Of a stretch of 64,000 nucleotides of DNA, positions 17,419 to 25,239 are shown piece by piece. Made by a program: the position numbers and the translations under genes. The stretch comes from Streptomyces sp. DH37 (GTDB lineage: Bacteria > Actinomycetota > Actinomycetes > Streptomycetales > Streptomycetaceae), in NCBI RefSeq assembly GCF_029813835.1, contig NZ_JARVKV010000004.1:62001-126000 (forward strand), written 5' to 3'. Every line of letters begins with the position of its first letter. Within the stretch, counting starts at the first letter, position 1. Under the pieces are notes generated by a model. The model was not told where the DNA came from. It saw only the letters and a list, made by a program, of their open reading frames with translations, and did no database searches.

Positions 17419-18543
17419 ATGCCCCCCACACCCCCCACGCCCCCTCGCCCGCGCGCACCGCGCGCACCGCGCGCCCGGATGCTGCCGCTCATCGCCGCGG
17501 CCCTCCTCGCGCTCCTGGCCCCGCTGCTGCCGGGCACCCCCGCGGCCCGCGCCGAGGCCGCCTCCCCGACCCCGGCCGCGGCGGCGGCCGGGACCTTCAC
17601 CAACCCGGTGGTCGACCGCAACGGGGCCGACCCGACGATCGTCCGCTACGCCGGCTACTACTACCACCTGGGCACCACCTGGGCTTCCCACTGGGAGATG
17701 CGCCGCTCCCCCACCCTCGGCGGACTGCGGACGGCGACCCCCACCACCGTCTACCGCGAGACCGTCGCCTCCCGCTGCTGCAACTTCTGGGCCCCCGAAC
17801 TCCACCGCCTCAACGGGCCGAACGGCCTGCGCTGGTACCTGACCTACAGCGCGGGCGTCTCCGGGAACATCGACCACCAGCACGTCCACGTCCTGGAGAG
17901 CGCGGGCAACGACCCCCTCGGCCCGTACACCTACAAGGGCCAGGTCGACCCGTACGGCGACAACCGGTGGATGATCGACAGCAGTTACCTCACCCTGCCC
18001 GACGGCCGCCTCTACCTGCTCCACTCCTTCTGGGAGGGCGGCACCCAGAACCTGTACGCGGTGCGGATGAGCAACCCCTGGACGCCGACCGGCCGCGCCG
18101 TGCGCATCGCCTCGCCCACGTACTCCTGGGAGAGGCAGGGCGCGGGCGTCAACGAGGGGCCGGTGGTCCTCCAGCGCGGCGGCCGGACCTTCCTCACCTA
18201 CTCCGCCTCGCACTGCGACACCCCGGACTACAAGCTGGGGCTGATGGAGCTGACCGGCGGCGATCCGCTGGCCGCGGGCGCCTGGCGGAAGTACGCGAAC
18301 CCGGTCTTCCAGCGGAACGACGCGGCCGGCGTCTACGGGCCGGGCCACTACTTCTTCTTCCCCTCGCCCGACGGCAAGGAGGTCTGGATGGCCTACCACG
18401 CCAACTCCCGTCCCGGCGACGGCTGTGGCGGGACCCGCACCACCCGCGTCCAGAAGGTGAACTGGAACGCCGACGGCACCCCGAACTTCGGCGTCCCCGT
18501 CTCCACCTCCACGGCGCTCCAGGAGCCCTCGGGCACTCCGTGA
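17419..18543 (+). CDS. Secreted glycoside hydrolase family 43 protein (arabinanase/arabinofuranosidase-like)
   Basis: The start is ATG 17419, with GGAG 7 nt upstream; longer frames cover the promoter. The 374-aa precursor has a proline/arginine-rich n-region, a leucine-rich membrane helix and an alanine-rich cleavage region near residue 45. The five-bladed propeller of GH43 starts at FTNPVVDRNGADPTIVRY, where the Asp of DPT is the catalytic base. A middle Asp lies in WMIDSSYL. The general-acid Glu is probably in AGVNEGPVVLQR. Family 43 enzymes remove arabinose or xylose from plant polysaccharides; the exact specificity is not visible. The local operator suggests sugar-dependent induction. Confidence 0.85.
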   Translation: MPPTPPTPPRPRAPRAPRARMLPLIAAALLALLAPLLPGTPAARAEAASPTPAAAAAGTFTNPVVDRNGADPTIVRYAGYYYHLGTTWASHWEMRRSPTLGGLRTATPTTVYRETVASRCCNFWAPELHRLNGPNGLRWYLTYSAGVSGNIDHQHVHVLESAGNDPLGPYTYKGQVDPYGDNRWMIDSSYLTLPDGRLYLLHSFWEGGTQNLYAVRMSNPWTPTGRAVRIASPTYSWERQGAGVNEGPVVLQRGGRTFLTYSASHCDTPDYKLGLMELTGGDPLAAGAWRKYANPVFQRNDAAGVYGPGHYFFFPSPDGKEVWMAYHANSRPGDGCGGTRTTRVQKVNWNADGTPNFGVPVSTSTALQEPSGTP

Positions 18544-18584
18544 CCCGCCCGCGGCGGCCCGCCGCCCGGCCCGGTACGGAGCGG

Positions 18585-19235
18585 TCAGCCGTTCCAGGCC
18601 GGGTGGCGGGGGTCGTCCGCGCGCACCACGACGTCGGCCGTCTCCCCCGGCCGCACCTCCTCCTCGTAGCGGGCGAAGGCCGGCAGCGTCCAGCGGTCCG
18701 CGGGCGGGGTGCGGCGGGCGAGGGCGGCCGGGGTGAGCAGCAGGTGGACCGTCAGGTCGAAGGGGAAGCCGCGGCCCAGCAGCAGCGGGCCGTCGGCCAC
18801 CAGCACGCCGCCGGGCGGGAGTTCGGTGTACGGGCTGCGGGTGGCGCGGTCGGCGGCCGGGTCCCACAGGTCGGGCAGCACCCGGCCGGTGCCGCCGGGT
18901 CCCAGCGGGCCGAGGACCTCGCGCCACAGGGCTCCGGTGTCCAGCCACAGGTCGTAGTACGCGTCCGGGTCCCGGTGGCCGTACTCCAGGCGCAGGGAGG
19001 CGGGCCGCAGGAAGCCGCCCGCGCTCACCCGGTGCACCGGACGGCCGCGCAGCCGCAGCGCCTCGGCCAGGTCGTCCGCCCACTCACCCGGCCGGGCGGC
19101 CGGGGCGCCGTCGACCGCCGCCCGCAGCCAGGGCGAGCCGTCGGCGGCCTCGGACGCCGCGAGGCGGTCGGCGAGCGCGCCGGTCAGCCGGGCGCGGGTG
19201 ACCGGCGCGAACGCGCCGCGGGCCGGAGGCGTCAC
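18585..19235 (-). CDS. Uridine kinase-like protein with degenerate P-loop
   Basis: The 216-aa protein aligns with actinobacterial uridine-kinase-like proteins: an N-terminal beta-strand plus loop AAVDGAPAARPGEWADDLAEAL near residues 39-60, then YYDLWLDTGALWREVLGPL, GVLVADGPLLL and a C-terminal RYEEEVRPGETADVVVRADDP. In a working kinase the first loop should read GxxxxGKS/T. Here Lys and Ser/Thr are missing, so ATP binding by the classical P-loop is doubtful. GTG 19235 overlaps the nitroreductase stop (GTGA), so the two genes are translationally coupled. Confidence 0.7.
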   Translation of the reverse strand: MTPPARGAFAPVTRARLTGALADRLAASEAADGSPWLRAAVDGAPAARPGEWADDLAEALRLRGRPVHRVSAGGFLRPASLRLEYGHRDPDAYYDLWLDTGALWREVLGPLGPGGTGRVLPDLWDPAADRATRSPYTELPPGGVLVADGPLLLGRGFPFDLTVHLLLTPAALARRTPPADRWTLPAFARYEEEVRPGETADVVVRADDPRHPAWNG

Positions 19236-19918
19236 AGCCGCACCATGACCTGCTCCGGGTCCTTGCGGCGGATGTCGGGGACCCGCGCGTCCCCGGCCGG
19301 GTAGCCGACCGGGATGACGTACGCGGCGCGCTCCTCGGGCGGGCGGTCGCAGACCTCGTTGAGGAAGCGCATCGGGCTGGGGGTGTGGGTGAGGGTGGCC
19401 AGACCCGCCTGGTGGAGCGTGGCCAGCAGCAGGCCGACGGCGATGCCGACCGACTCCTTGGTGTAGTAGGGGCGCGGGGAGCCGGGCCCCTTGTGGACCT
19501 CGAAGACCACGATCACCGCGGGCGCGGTCTCCAGGAACGGCTTGCGCCAGTCGGTGCCCAGCGGCGCCAGGGCCCGGAGCCACTCGGCGGAGGCGCGGCG
19601 GCCGTAGAACTCCCGCTCCTCCGCCTCGGCCGCCTCGCGCAGCCGTGCCCTGCGCTCGGGGTCGGTGAGGACGACGAAGCGCCACGGCTGGACGTTCGCC
19701 CCGCTGGGCGCGGTGGCGGCGGTGCGGATCGCCCACTCCACGACCCCGTCGGGCAGCGGGCGCTCGGAGAAGTCGCGTACGGTCCGGCGGCGGGCCATCA
19801 CGTCGTGGAAGGCGCGGGCGCGGGCCTCGGCCTCCCCGGCCGGAACGGCGGGCGGCCGGTACGGGACGGTGGGGTACGCGGCGGGCGGCTCGTCGGCGAG
19901 CCCATTGGTACGGTCCAT
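19232..19918 (-). CDS. Nitroreductase family protein
   Basis: The 228-aa protein is an FMN-dependent nitroreductase-fold enzyme. The flavin-phosphate-binding RRRTVRDFSERPLP lies at about residues 43-56. TAPSGANVQPWRFVVLTD follows at about 69-86, then KESVGIAVGLLLATLHQAGLATL and the C-terminal VPVGYP-like VIPVGYPAGDARVP. Such enzymes reduce nitro groups, quinones or flavins with NAD(P)H in the cytoplasm. It starts at ATG 19918 and is the first gene of a two-gene operon with the uridine-kinase-like gene. It is divergent from the ABC-F leader region. Confidence 0.88.
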   Translation of the reverse strand: MDRTNGLADEPPAAYPTVPYRPPAVPAGEAEARARAFHDVMARRRTVRDFSERPLPDGVVEWAIRTAATAPSGANVQPWRFVVLTDPERRARLREAAEAEEREFYGRRASAEWLRALAPLGTDWRKPFLETAPAVIVVFEVHKGPGSPRPYYTKESVGIAVGLLLATLHQAGLATLTHTPSPMRFLNEVCDRPPEERAAYVIPVGYPAGDARVPDIRRKDPEQVMVRL

Positions 19919-20005
19919 GTGTCGCAGCACAGCACACCCGCGGGCGGCGGTAAACACCGCGGCCCGTCCTGCGACCCGTCCGGCGGCGCACCGCCGGAAA
20001 ACCGT

Positions 20006-20034
20006 TTGCGCCCTCCCGGCGCGCGTCCTACGGT
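20006..20034 (+). promoter_or_regulatory. Promoter of the ABC-F transcript
   Basis: TTGCGC (20006-20011) and TACGGT (20029-20034) are separated by 17 bp. Transcription would start near 20041, about 250 nt before the ABC-F start codon. The untranslated leader is long enough for a leader peptide and RNA switching. No other gene lies in the 375-bp gap 19919-20293. Confidence 0.5.
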
Positions 20035-20086
20035 CGTCACCGGCCCTGTCGTCGTCGATCGGAGAGGCCGTTGCTCGTCTGAGGTC

Positions 20087-20158
20087 ATGAGGCACCGGAA
20101 CCGCGGGGCGCTCGCGCACCCGCGCGGCATCCGCACGTGCGACGACCTCGGGCTGTGA
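20087..20158 (+). CDS. Candidate leader peptide upstream of ABC-F (23 aa)
   Basis: A 23-codon frame runs from ATG 20087 to TGA 20156-20158. The product begins MRHRNRGALAHPRG and ends CDDLGL; it is very basic at first. GAGG lies only 3-4 nt before the ATG, which is close. A short translated frame in a long leader before a ribosome-protection ABC-F gene is the classic layout for antibiotic-induced attenuation. I infer the role from position; the peptide matches no family I can name. Confidence 0.4.
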   Translation: MRHRNRGALAHPRGIRTCDDLGL

Positions 20159-20166
20159 GCCGCCCT

Positions 20167-20184
20167 CCGGACGAACGCGTCCGG
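20167..20184 (+). promoter_or_regulatory. Hairpin after the leader peptide
   Basis: CCGGACG (20167-20173) and CGTCCGG (20178-20184) form a perfect 7-bp stem with an AACG loop, 8 nt after the leader-peptide stop. It may be part of an attenuator. No T-run follows. Confidence 0.35.
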
Positions 20185-20293
20185 TATCCGGTACTCCGCT
20201 CCGCGCCTCCCCGCGCTCCCCCTCGTCGTACGGCGTCCGCCCGGTGCCTCCGCGTGTCGCCCCCTTCCCCGCCGAGAGCAGCCAGAGGCCCGT

Positions 20294-21931
20294 ATGACGC
20301 TTTCCTCTTCCCCCTCTTCCTCCCCCGCACCGTCCACCCCGTCCGTCGTCTGCGCCGGACTGCACTTCGCCTGGCCCGACGGCACCCCCGTGCTGGAGGA
20401 CTTCCAGTTCACCGCCGGCCCCGGACGCACCGGCCTGGTGGGCCTCAACGGCGCCGGGAAGTCCACGCTGCTGAAACTGGTCGCGGGCGAACTGACCCCG
20501 GTCAGGGGGTCGGTGCGCACCACGGGCGAGGTCGGCCACCTCCCCCAGACCGTCCACCTGGACACCGCGCTGCGCGTGGACCGGGCCCTGGGCATCGCCG
20601 AGAAGCGGGCCGCGCTGCACGCCATCGAGAGGGGGGACGCGAGCGAGGAGAACTTCACGGCCGTCGGCGACGACTGGGACGTGGAGGAGCGCGCCCGCGC
20701 CGCCCTGGACCAGCTCGGCCTGGGCCACATCGGTCTGGACCGCACCATCGGCGAGGTCTCGGGCGGCGAGGCGGTCCTGCTGCGGCTGGCCGCGCTGCTG
20801 CTGGCCCGGCCGGAGATCCTGCTGCTGGACGAGCCGACGAACAACCTCGACATCGCCGCGCGCGGGCGGCTGTACGAGGCCGTCCGCTCCTGGAACGGGG
20901 TGCTGCTCGTGGTCAGCCACGACCGCGAGCTGCTGCGGCACGTCGACCGGATCGCCGATCTGCGCGACGGCGAGGTCCACTGGTACGGCGGGAACATCGA
21001 CGCGTACGAGAGGGCCCTGGCCGTGGAGCAGGAGGCGGCCGAGCGGACGGTCCGCGCGGCGAGGGCGGACGTCCGGCGGCAGAAGCGCGATCTGGTGGAG
21101 GCGCACGACAAGCTGGCCGGGCGGCTGCGCCAGGGCCGGAAGGCGGCCGACGCCGGAGGCATGCCGAAGATCGTGGTGGGGGCGCGCAAACGCGCGGCGC
21201 AGGTGTCGGCCGGCAAGCACCGCATCCTGCACGAGGAGAGGCTGGAGCAGGCGAGGGAGCGGCTGGACGAGGCCGCCGAGGCGGTCCGGGACGACGACGA
21301 GATCCGCGTCGACCTGCCGTACACCGCCGTGCCGCGCGGTCGCACCGTGCTGACCCTGCGCGGTCTGGAACTGCGCTGCGGCGCCCGCGCCGAGCTGGAG
21401 CTGCGCGGGCCGGAGCGCGTCGCCCTGGTCGGGCGGAACGGCGCGGGCAAGACCACGCTGCTGCGCACGATCGCCGGGGAGATCGCCCCGGCGGCGGGCG
21501 AGGCGGTGGCGCACGTGCCGGTACGGTACCTGCCGCAGCGCCTGGACGTCCTGGACGACGGGCTGACCGTCGCGGCGAACGTGGCGCGGTTCGCGCCGCT
21601 GGCGACCGACAACCGGATCCGGGCGCGGCTGGCCCGCTTCCTGTTCCGGGGCGCGCGGGCGGACCGCCCGGCCGGGACGCTCTCGGGCGGCGAGCGCTTC
21701 CGGGCGGCGCTGGCGGCGCTGATGCTGGCCGAGCCGGCGCCGCAGCTGCTGATGCTGGACGAGCCGACGAACAACCTCGACATGGCGAGCGTGCGGCAGC
21801 TCACCACCGCGCTGGAGGGCTACGAGGGCGCGCTGGTCGTGGCCAGCCACGACGTGGCGTTCCTGCGGGAGATCGGGATCACCCGCTGGCTGGTGCTGGA
21901 CGGCGAACTGTCCGACGCCGACCCGCTGTGA
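20294..21931 (+). CDS. ABC-F family ATP-binding protein (ribosome-associated)
   Basis: The 545-aa protein has two ABC domains and no membrane segment, as in ABC-F proteins. The first has Walker A GLNGAGKST, signature VSGGEAVLLRLAALLLA and Walker B LLLDEPTNNLD. A charged helical linker follows around residues 235-335 (ALAVEQEAAERTVRAARADV onward). The second has GRNGAGKTT, LSGGERFRAALAAL and LMLDEPTNNLD. ABC-F proteins act on ribosomes, and several give resistance to macrolides, lincosamides, streptogramins or pleuromutilins. The resistance role here is inferred from the leader region and the two-domain form, not proved. It is a single gene. Confidence 0.93.
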   Translation: MTLSSSPSSSPAPSTPSVVCAGLHFAWPDGTPVLEDFQFTAGPGRTGLVGLNGAGKSTLLKLVAGELTPVRGSVRTTGEVGHLPQTVHLDTALRVDRALGIAEKRAALHAIERGDASEENFTAVGDDWDVEERARAALDQLGLGHIGLDRTIGEVSGGEAVLLRLAALLLARPEILLLDEPTNNLDIAARGRLYEAVRSWNGVLLVVSHDRELLRHVDRIADLRDGEVHWYGGNIDAYERALAVEQEAAERTVRAARADVRRQKRDLVEAHDKLAGRLRQGRKAADAGGMPKIVVGARKRAAQVSAGKHRILHEERLEQARERLDEAAEAVRDDDEIRVDLPYTAVPRGRTVLTLRGLELRCGARAELELRGPERVALVGRNGAGKTTLLRTIAGEIAPAAGEAVAHVPVRYLPQRLDVLDDGLTVAANVARFAPLATDNRIRARLARFLFRGARADRPAGTLSGGERFRAALAALMLAEPAPQLLMLDEPTNNLDMASVRQLTTALEGYEGALVVASHDVAFLREIGITRWLVLDGELSDADPL

Positions 21932-22120
21932 CCGTCCGCTTCCGGGCGGACGGGCGCTTCCGGAACGGACCGGCGGCCGGGCGGCCGGGCGGGTGAACGG
22001 GTGGACGAGCGGCCGGGCGGGTGGGCGGCCGGGCGGCGTAGCCTGGAGGAGGATCCCGGGAACGGGACCGGGACCGGGGCGGGCGCACCTCGCCGCCTCC
22101 GCCGGCTCGTCCCGCCGGCC

Positions 22121-23017
22121 GTGCGCGGTCCCGCCCGGCAGCGTGTGAGCGAGGCCGACGTGGGCGAGTGGTTCCGGCAGACCGTCGTGGACGGCGATCG
22201 GCTCCCCCTGTTCTGCTTCTTCACCGGCATGATCGTCGGGTTCGCGTCCATCCGGTTCTCGACCCGGATGATCAGGGCGGGGGTCCGCTGGTGGCCGGGG
22301 AACGTCGAGACCGGCGGCCTGCACATCCACCACGTGGTGTTCGGCGTGGTGATGATGCTGCTCGGCGGGATCGTCGGCTTCTCCGTACCGGCCGGCCTCA
22401 CCGGCTGGCGGGCCGCCGCGGCGGCGCTGTTCGGCGTCGGATCGGCCCTCGTCCTCGACGAGTTCGCACTGATCCTGCGGCTGCGCGACGTCTACTGGAC
22501 GCAGGAGGGGCGCCTGTCGGTCGAGGCGGTGTTCGTGGCGCTCGCGGCGCTCGGGCTGCTGCTGATCGGGGAGCGCCCGGTCTTCGTGAGCGACATCGGC
22601 GACGCCGTCGGCGAGGGGGGCGCGGAGTGGGCCGTCGGCTCCGGCCTGGCGGTGTTCAACTTCGGGCTGGCCGCGGTCACCCTGTTCAAGGGCAAGTTCT
22701 GGACGGGCTTCCTCGGCCTGTTCTTCCCCGTCCTGCTCCTGGTGAGCGCGGTGCGGCTCTCCCGGCCGAGCGCCCCCTGGGCGCGGTGGCGCTACCACGG
22801 GCCGGGCGCCCGGCGGGCCCGCAAGCTGGAGCGGGCCGTCCGGCGCGAGCGGCGGCTGCGCGCACCGGTGATGCGGATGTGGGACCGGCTGTCGGACCTG
22901 GTCGCCGGACGCCCCGACGCCCCGGCTCCGCCCCGCGCGGCGGAGAGCGGGCCGCGGCGGCCCGGGGACGTGCCCTCGCTCAGCTCCCGGACGCCCCGGA
23001 GCCCGCGTCGCCGGTGA
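22121..23017 (+). CDS. Integral membrane protein of unknown function
   Basis: About 298 aa from the GTG at 22121; GTG 22001 and 22145 are other in-frame starts and none has a clear ribosome binding site. At least six hydrophobic segments can be seen: LPLFCFFTGMIVGFASI, HHVVFGVVMMLLGGIVGF, AAAAALFGVGSALVL, VEAVFVALAALGLLLI, GSGLAVFNFGLAAVTLF and GFLGLFFPVLLLVSAV. A histidine cluster (LHIHHV) sits at the start of the second helix. The C-terminus is cytoplasmic, basic and proline-rich. I do not recognise a named family. Upstream, 21957-22037 is low-complexity GCGGCCGGGCGGG-type DNA. The 3' end overlaps the convergent tetR gene by 38 bp. Confidence 0.7.
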   Translation: MRGPARQRVSEADVGEWFRQTVVDGDRLPLFCFFTGMIVGFASIRFSTRMIRAGVRWWPGNVETGGLHIHHVVFGVVMMLLGGIVGFSVPAGLTGWRAAAAALFGVGSALVLDEFALILRLRDVYWTQEGRLSVEAVFVALAALGLLLIGERPVFVSDIGDAVGEGGAEWAVGSGLAVFNFGLAAVTLFKGKFWTGFLGLFFPVLLLVSAVRLSRPSAPWARWRYHGPGARRARKLERAVRRERRLRAPVMRMWDRLSDLVAGRPDAPAPPRAAESGPRRPGDVPSLSSRTPRSPRRR

Positions 23018-23636
23018 GCAGGCGGCGGGTCAGCTCCGCGAGCCGGTCCTCCAGCTCCGTCCGGGACTCCCCGGGCAGGGCGGTGTGGCGGAAGCGGTGC
23101 GAGGCCACGAACGACAGCAGCCACCACGCGCCCGCGGCCGGGTCCAGGTCCGCCGGGATCTCGCCCGCCCGCCGCCCCCGGTCCAGGAGCGCCGTCAGCT
23201 CCTCGGCGATGCGGCGGGTGCAGCGGCCGTACGCCTCGGCGATCGGGGGCTCCTCGGTGAGCGCGGCCGCGTCGGCCAGCAGGGCTCCCAGGGCGCCGCG
23301 CCCGTGCATCCGGTCGACGTGGCCGGGGGCGAGGACGTGTTCGAGCAGGGTGGCCACCGAGCCGCCGCAGCAGCCCTCCAGCTCCTCGCGCAGATCCGCG
23401 CGGACCCGCTCGGCGGCCAGGTCGAGCACGGCGGCGTACAGCGCGGCCTTGGAGCCGAAGTTCTGGAAGACCACCGGTTCGCTGACCCCGACCCGGGCGG
23501 CGATCTCCGCCGTACGGCCGCGCCGGTAGCCGGCCTCGGCGAAGACGAGGATGGCGGCGTCGAGGATCGACGCCCTGCGGTCGGCCGCGCTCAGCCGGGT
23601 GCGGCAGGGGGCGGTGATCGGTTTCCGGTGGGGCAC
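22980..23636 (-). CDS. TetR/AcrR family transcriptional regulator
   Basis: The 218-aa protein has an N-terminal TetR helix-turn-helix: ADRRASILDAAILVFAEAGY, then TAEIAARVGVSEPVVFQNFGSKAALY at about residues 43-67. A helical ligand domain follows with the common C-terminal WWLLSFVASHRFRHTALPG. The start is GTG 23636 with GGAG close by. It is divergent from a methyltransferase gene, and two palindromes lie between them, the usual arrangement for a repressor controlling its neighbour and itself. The ligand is unknown. Its 3' end overlaps the convergent membrane-protein gene. Confidence 0.92.
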   Translation of the reverse strand: MPHRKPITAPCRTRLSAADRRASILDAAILVFAEAGYRRGRTAEIAARVGVSEPVVFQNFGSKAALYAAVLDLAAERVRADLREELEGCCGGSVATLLEHVLAPGHVDRMHGRGALGALLADAAALTEEPPIAEAYGRCTRRIAEELTALLDRGRRAGEIPADLDPAAGAWWLLSFVASHRFRHTALPGESRTELEDRLAELTRRLLTGDAGSGASGS

Positions 23637-23701
23637 GGCTCCATCGTATCCAGCCGGTATATCCAGCCCTTGTCCACGCCGTACCCGCCCTTGCCGGACA
23701 A

Positions 23702-23742
23702 CTTAGTCGTGACTAAGGTGAAGTTTCTTAGTCGCCACTAAG
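23702..23742 (+). promoter_or_regulatory. Two palindromic operators between tetR and the methyltransferase gene
   Basis: CTTAGTC-GT-GACTAAG (23702-23717) and CTTAGT-CGCC-ACTAAG (23727-23742) share the outer arms. Their centres lie 25 bp apart. The second ends 17 bp before the GTG start of the methyltransferase gene. They are much richer in A+T than their surroundings. The divergent TetR protein is the obvious binder. Confidence 0.7.
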
Positions 23743-23759
23743 TTCTCCTGGGAGGCATC

Positions 23760-24401
23760 GTGCCCCACACCGTGTCCGACGCTGTGTCCGACACCGCGGC
23801 CGACAGCCCCGGCCTCGTCATCACCCGTCCCCGCGGCTACGAGCTGTTCAGCTCGCTCGCCCTTCCCCTGGTGCGCCGCCGGATGTTCGCGAAGCTCGCC
23901 GAGCGGGCCGGGCTCGGCCCGGGCGACCGCGTCCTGGACGTCGGCTGCGGCACGGGCGCGCTGACCCGCGCGGTCGCCCCGGCCGTCGCCCCCGGCGGCC
24001 GGGTGCTGGGGATCGACCCGTCGCCGCAGATGATCGGGTACGCCCGCCGCCGCGCGGAGCGGCGGGGCGACGGCGGTGCGTTCGCCCTGGGCGCGGCCCA
24101 GGAACTCGACGCCGGGGACGGCTCGTTCGACGCCGTCGTCACCAGCTTCGCCGTCCACCACGTCCGCGCGGACCGGCGCGAGCGCGCCTTCGCCGAGATG
24201 TTCCGCGTGCTGCGGCCGGGGGGCCGGCTGATGGTGGCGGACTTCCGCGGGCACGCCGAGCGGCACCGGGAGATGATCGCCGCGGCGGGCTTCACCGGCC
24301 TCGCCCGCGGCCGGGTGTTCCCCGTGGCCCACTGGATCACGGCCGTCCGCCCCCGGGGCGGGCCCTCCGGGGCGCCGGAAGAGGTTTCACAACTCCGGTG
24401 A
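23760..24401 (+). CDS. Class I SAM-dependent methyltransferase
   Basis: The 213-aa protein has the Rossmann-type methyltransferase core: motif I VLDVGCGTGALTRAV at about residues 58-72, the acidic residue after strand 2 in VLGIDPSPQMI, motif IV FDAVVTSFAVHHV, and motif VI MFRVLRPGGRLMVADF. This arrangement is typical of UbiE/COQ5-like and related small-molecule methyltransferases; the acceptor is unknown. GGGAGG lies 5 nt before the GTG at 23760. Expression is probably controlled by the divergent TetR regulator through the two operators. Its 3' end overlaps the promoter of the next gene. Confidence 0.88.
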   Translation: MPHTVSDAVSDTAADSPGLVITRPRGYELFSSLALPLVRRRMFAKLAERAGLGPGDRVLDVGCGTGALTRAVAPAVAPGGRVLGIDPSPQMIGYARRRAERRGDGGAFALGAAQELDAGDGSFDAVVTSFAVHHVRADRRERAFAEMFRVLRPGGRLMVADFRGHAERHREMIAAAGFTGLARGRVFPVAHWITAVRPRGGPSGAPEEVSQLR

Positions 24402-24415
24402 GACAGCAATACTGT
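24386..24415 (+). promoter_or_regulatory. Promoter of the merR-family gene (leaderless)
   Basis: TTCACA (24386-24391) and TACTGT (24410-24415) have an 18-bp spacer. The ATG at 24421 lies 6 bp after the -10 box, so the transcript is probably leaderless. The promoter overlaps the last codons of the methyltransferase gene. MerR proteins often act on long spacers, so autoregulation is possible. Confidence 0.45.
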
Positions 24416-24420
24416 CCGAC

Positions 24421-25143
24421 ATGGATCCGGCTGCCTCCCTGACCGTCGACGAGCTGGCCGCGCGCGCCGGCGTCACCGTCCGCACGATCCGCTTCTACTC
24501 GACCCGGGGACTGCTGCCGCCGCCGGAGATCGGACCCCGGCGCGTGGGCCGGTACGGGCCCGGCCACCTGTCCCGGCTCGCGCTGATCGAGGAGTTGCAG
24601 CACCAGGGGATGACCCTGGCGGCCATCGAGCGCTACCTGCGCCGGCTCCCGCCCGACCTCAGCCCCGAGGACCTCGCCCTCCACCGGGCCCTGGTGGCCT
24701 CCTGGGCGCCGGACTCCGAGGAGGAGACCACCCGCGAGCAGCTGGAGCGGCGGGCCGGGCGGAGGCTGACGGAGGAGGACGTCGACCGGCTGGCGGCGAT
24801 GAACGTCCTGGCTCGGACCGACGACCCCGGCGTCTTCCGCGTCGACCCGGTCATCCTGCACCTGGGGGTGCGGCTGCTGGAGGTGCCCGTCTCGCTGAAG
24901 ACGCTGCTGGCGGCGCGCGAGGTCGTCCTGGAGCACAGCCGCGGGGCGGCCCGCGAGCTGAGCAGGATGTTCAAGGAGGAGGTCTGGGACCCCTACCGGC
25001 GGCGGGAGTCCGACCCCGAGCAGGTGGAGACCATGCGGACGCTGTCGGCCCACATGCAGCCGATGATCGTGCAGGCGCTGGTGACCGCCTTCCAGCGCTC
25101 CATGCGCGAGGAGCTGCGGGCCTCCTTCCCCGACGAGGGCTGA
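24421..25143 (+). CDS. MerR family transcriptional regulator
   Basis: The 240-aa protein begins with a MerR winged helix-turn-helix (LTVDELAARAGVTVRTIRFYSTRGLLPPP at about residues 7-35, then GRYGPGHLSRLALIEELQHQGMTLAAI). The C-terminal effector part is long and helical (LLEVPVSLKTLLAAREVVLEHS, then MFKEEVWDPYRRRESDPEQVETM). It has no cysteine cluster of the metal-sensing type, so an organic ligand or stress role is more likely. Its target is unknown. The gene lies convergent to the beta-oxidation cluster, with a terminator between. Confidence 0.9.
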   Translation: MDPAASLTVDELAARAGVTVRTIRFYSTRGLLPPPEIGPRRVGRYGPGHLSRLALIEELQHQGMTLAAIERYLRRLPPDLSPEDLALHRALVASWAPDSEEETTREQLERRAGRRLTEEDVDRLAAMNVLARTDDPGVFRVDPVILHLGVRLLEVPVSLKTLLAAREVVLEHSRGAARELSRMFKEEVWDPYRRRESDPEQVETMRTLSAHMQPMIVQALVTAFQRSMREELRASFPDEG

Positions 25144-25210
25144 GACGAGGACTGATACGGGGGCTGAGTCGGGGGTGGAACGAGGGGGGAGGACGGGGAA
25201 GGGGCCCGCG

Positions 25211-25232
25211 GCCCCGGCGTTTCCGCCGGGGC
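25211..25232. terminator. Bidirectional terminator between merR and the beta-oxidation cluster
   Basis: A 9-bp stem (25211-25219 with 25224-25232) with a TTTC loop lies just before the stop of the reverse-strand FadB-type gene. Confidence 0.6.
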
Positions 25233-25239
25233 GCCCCGG

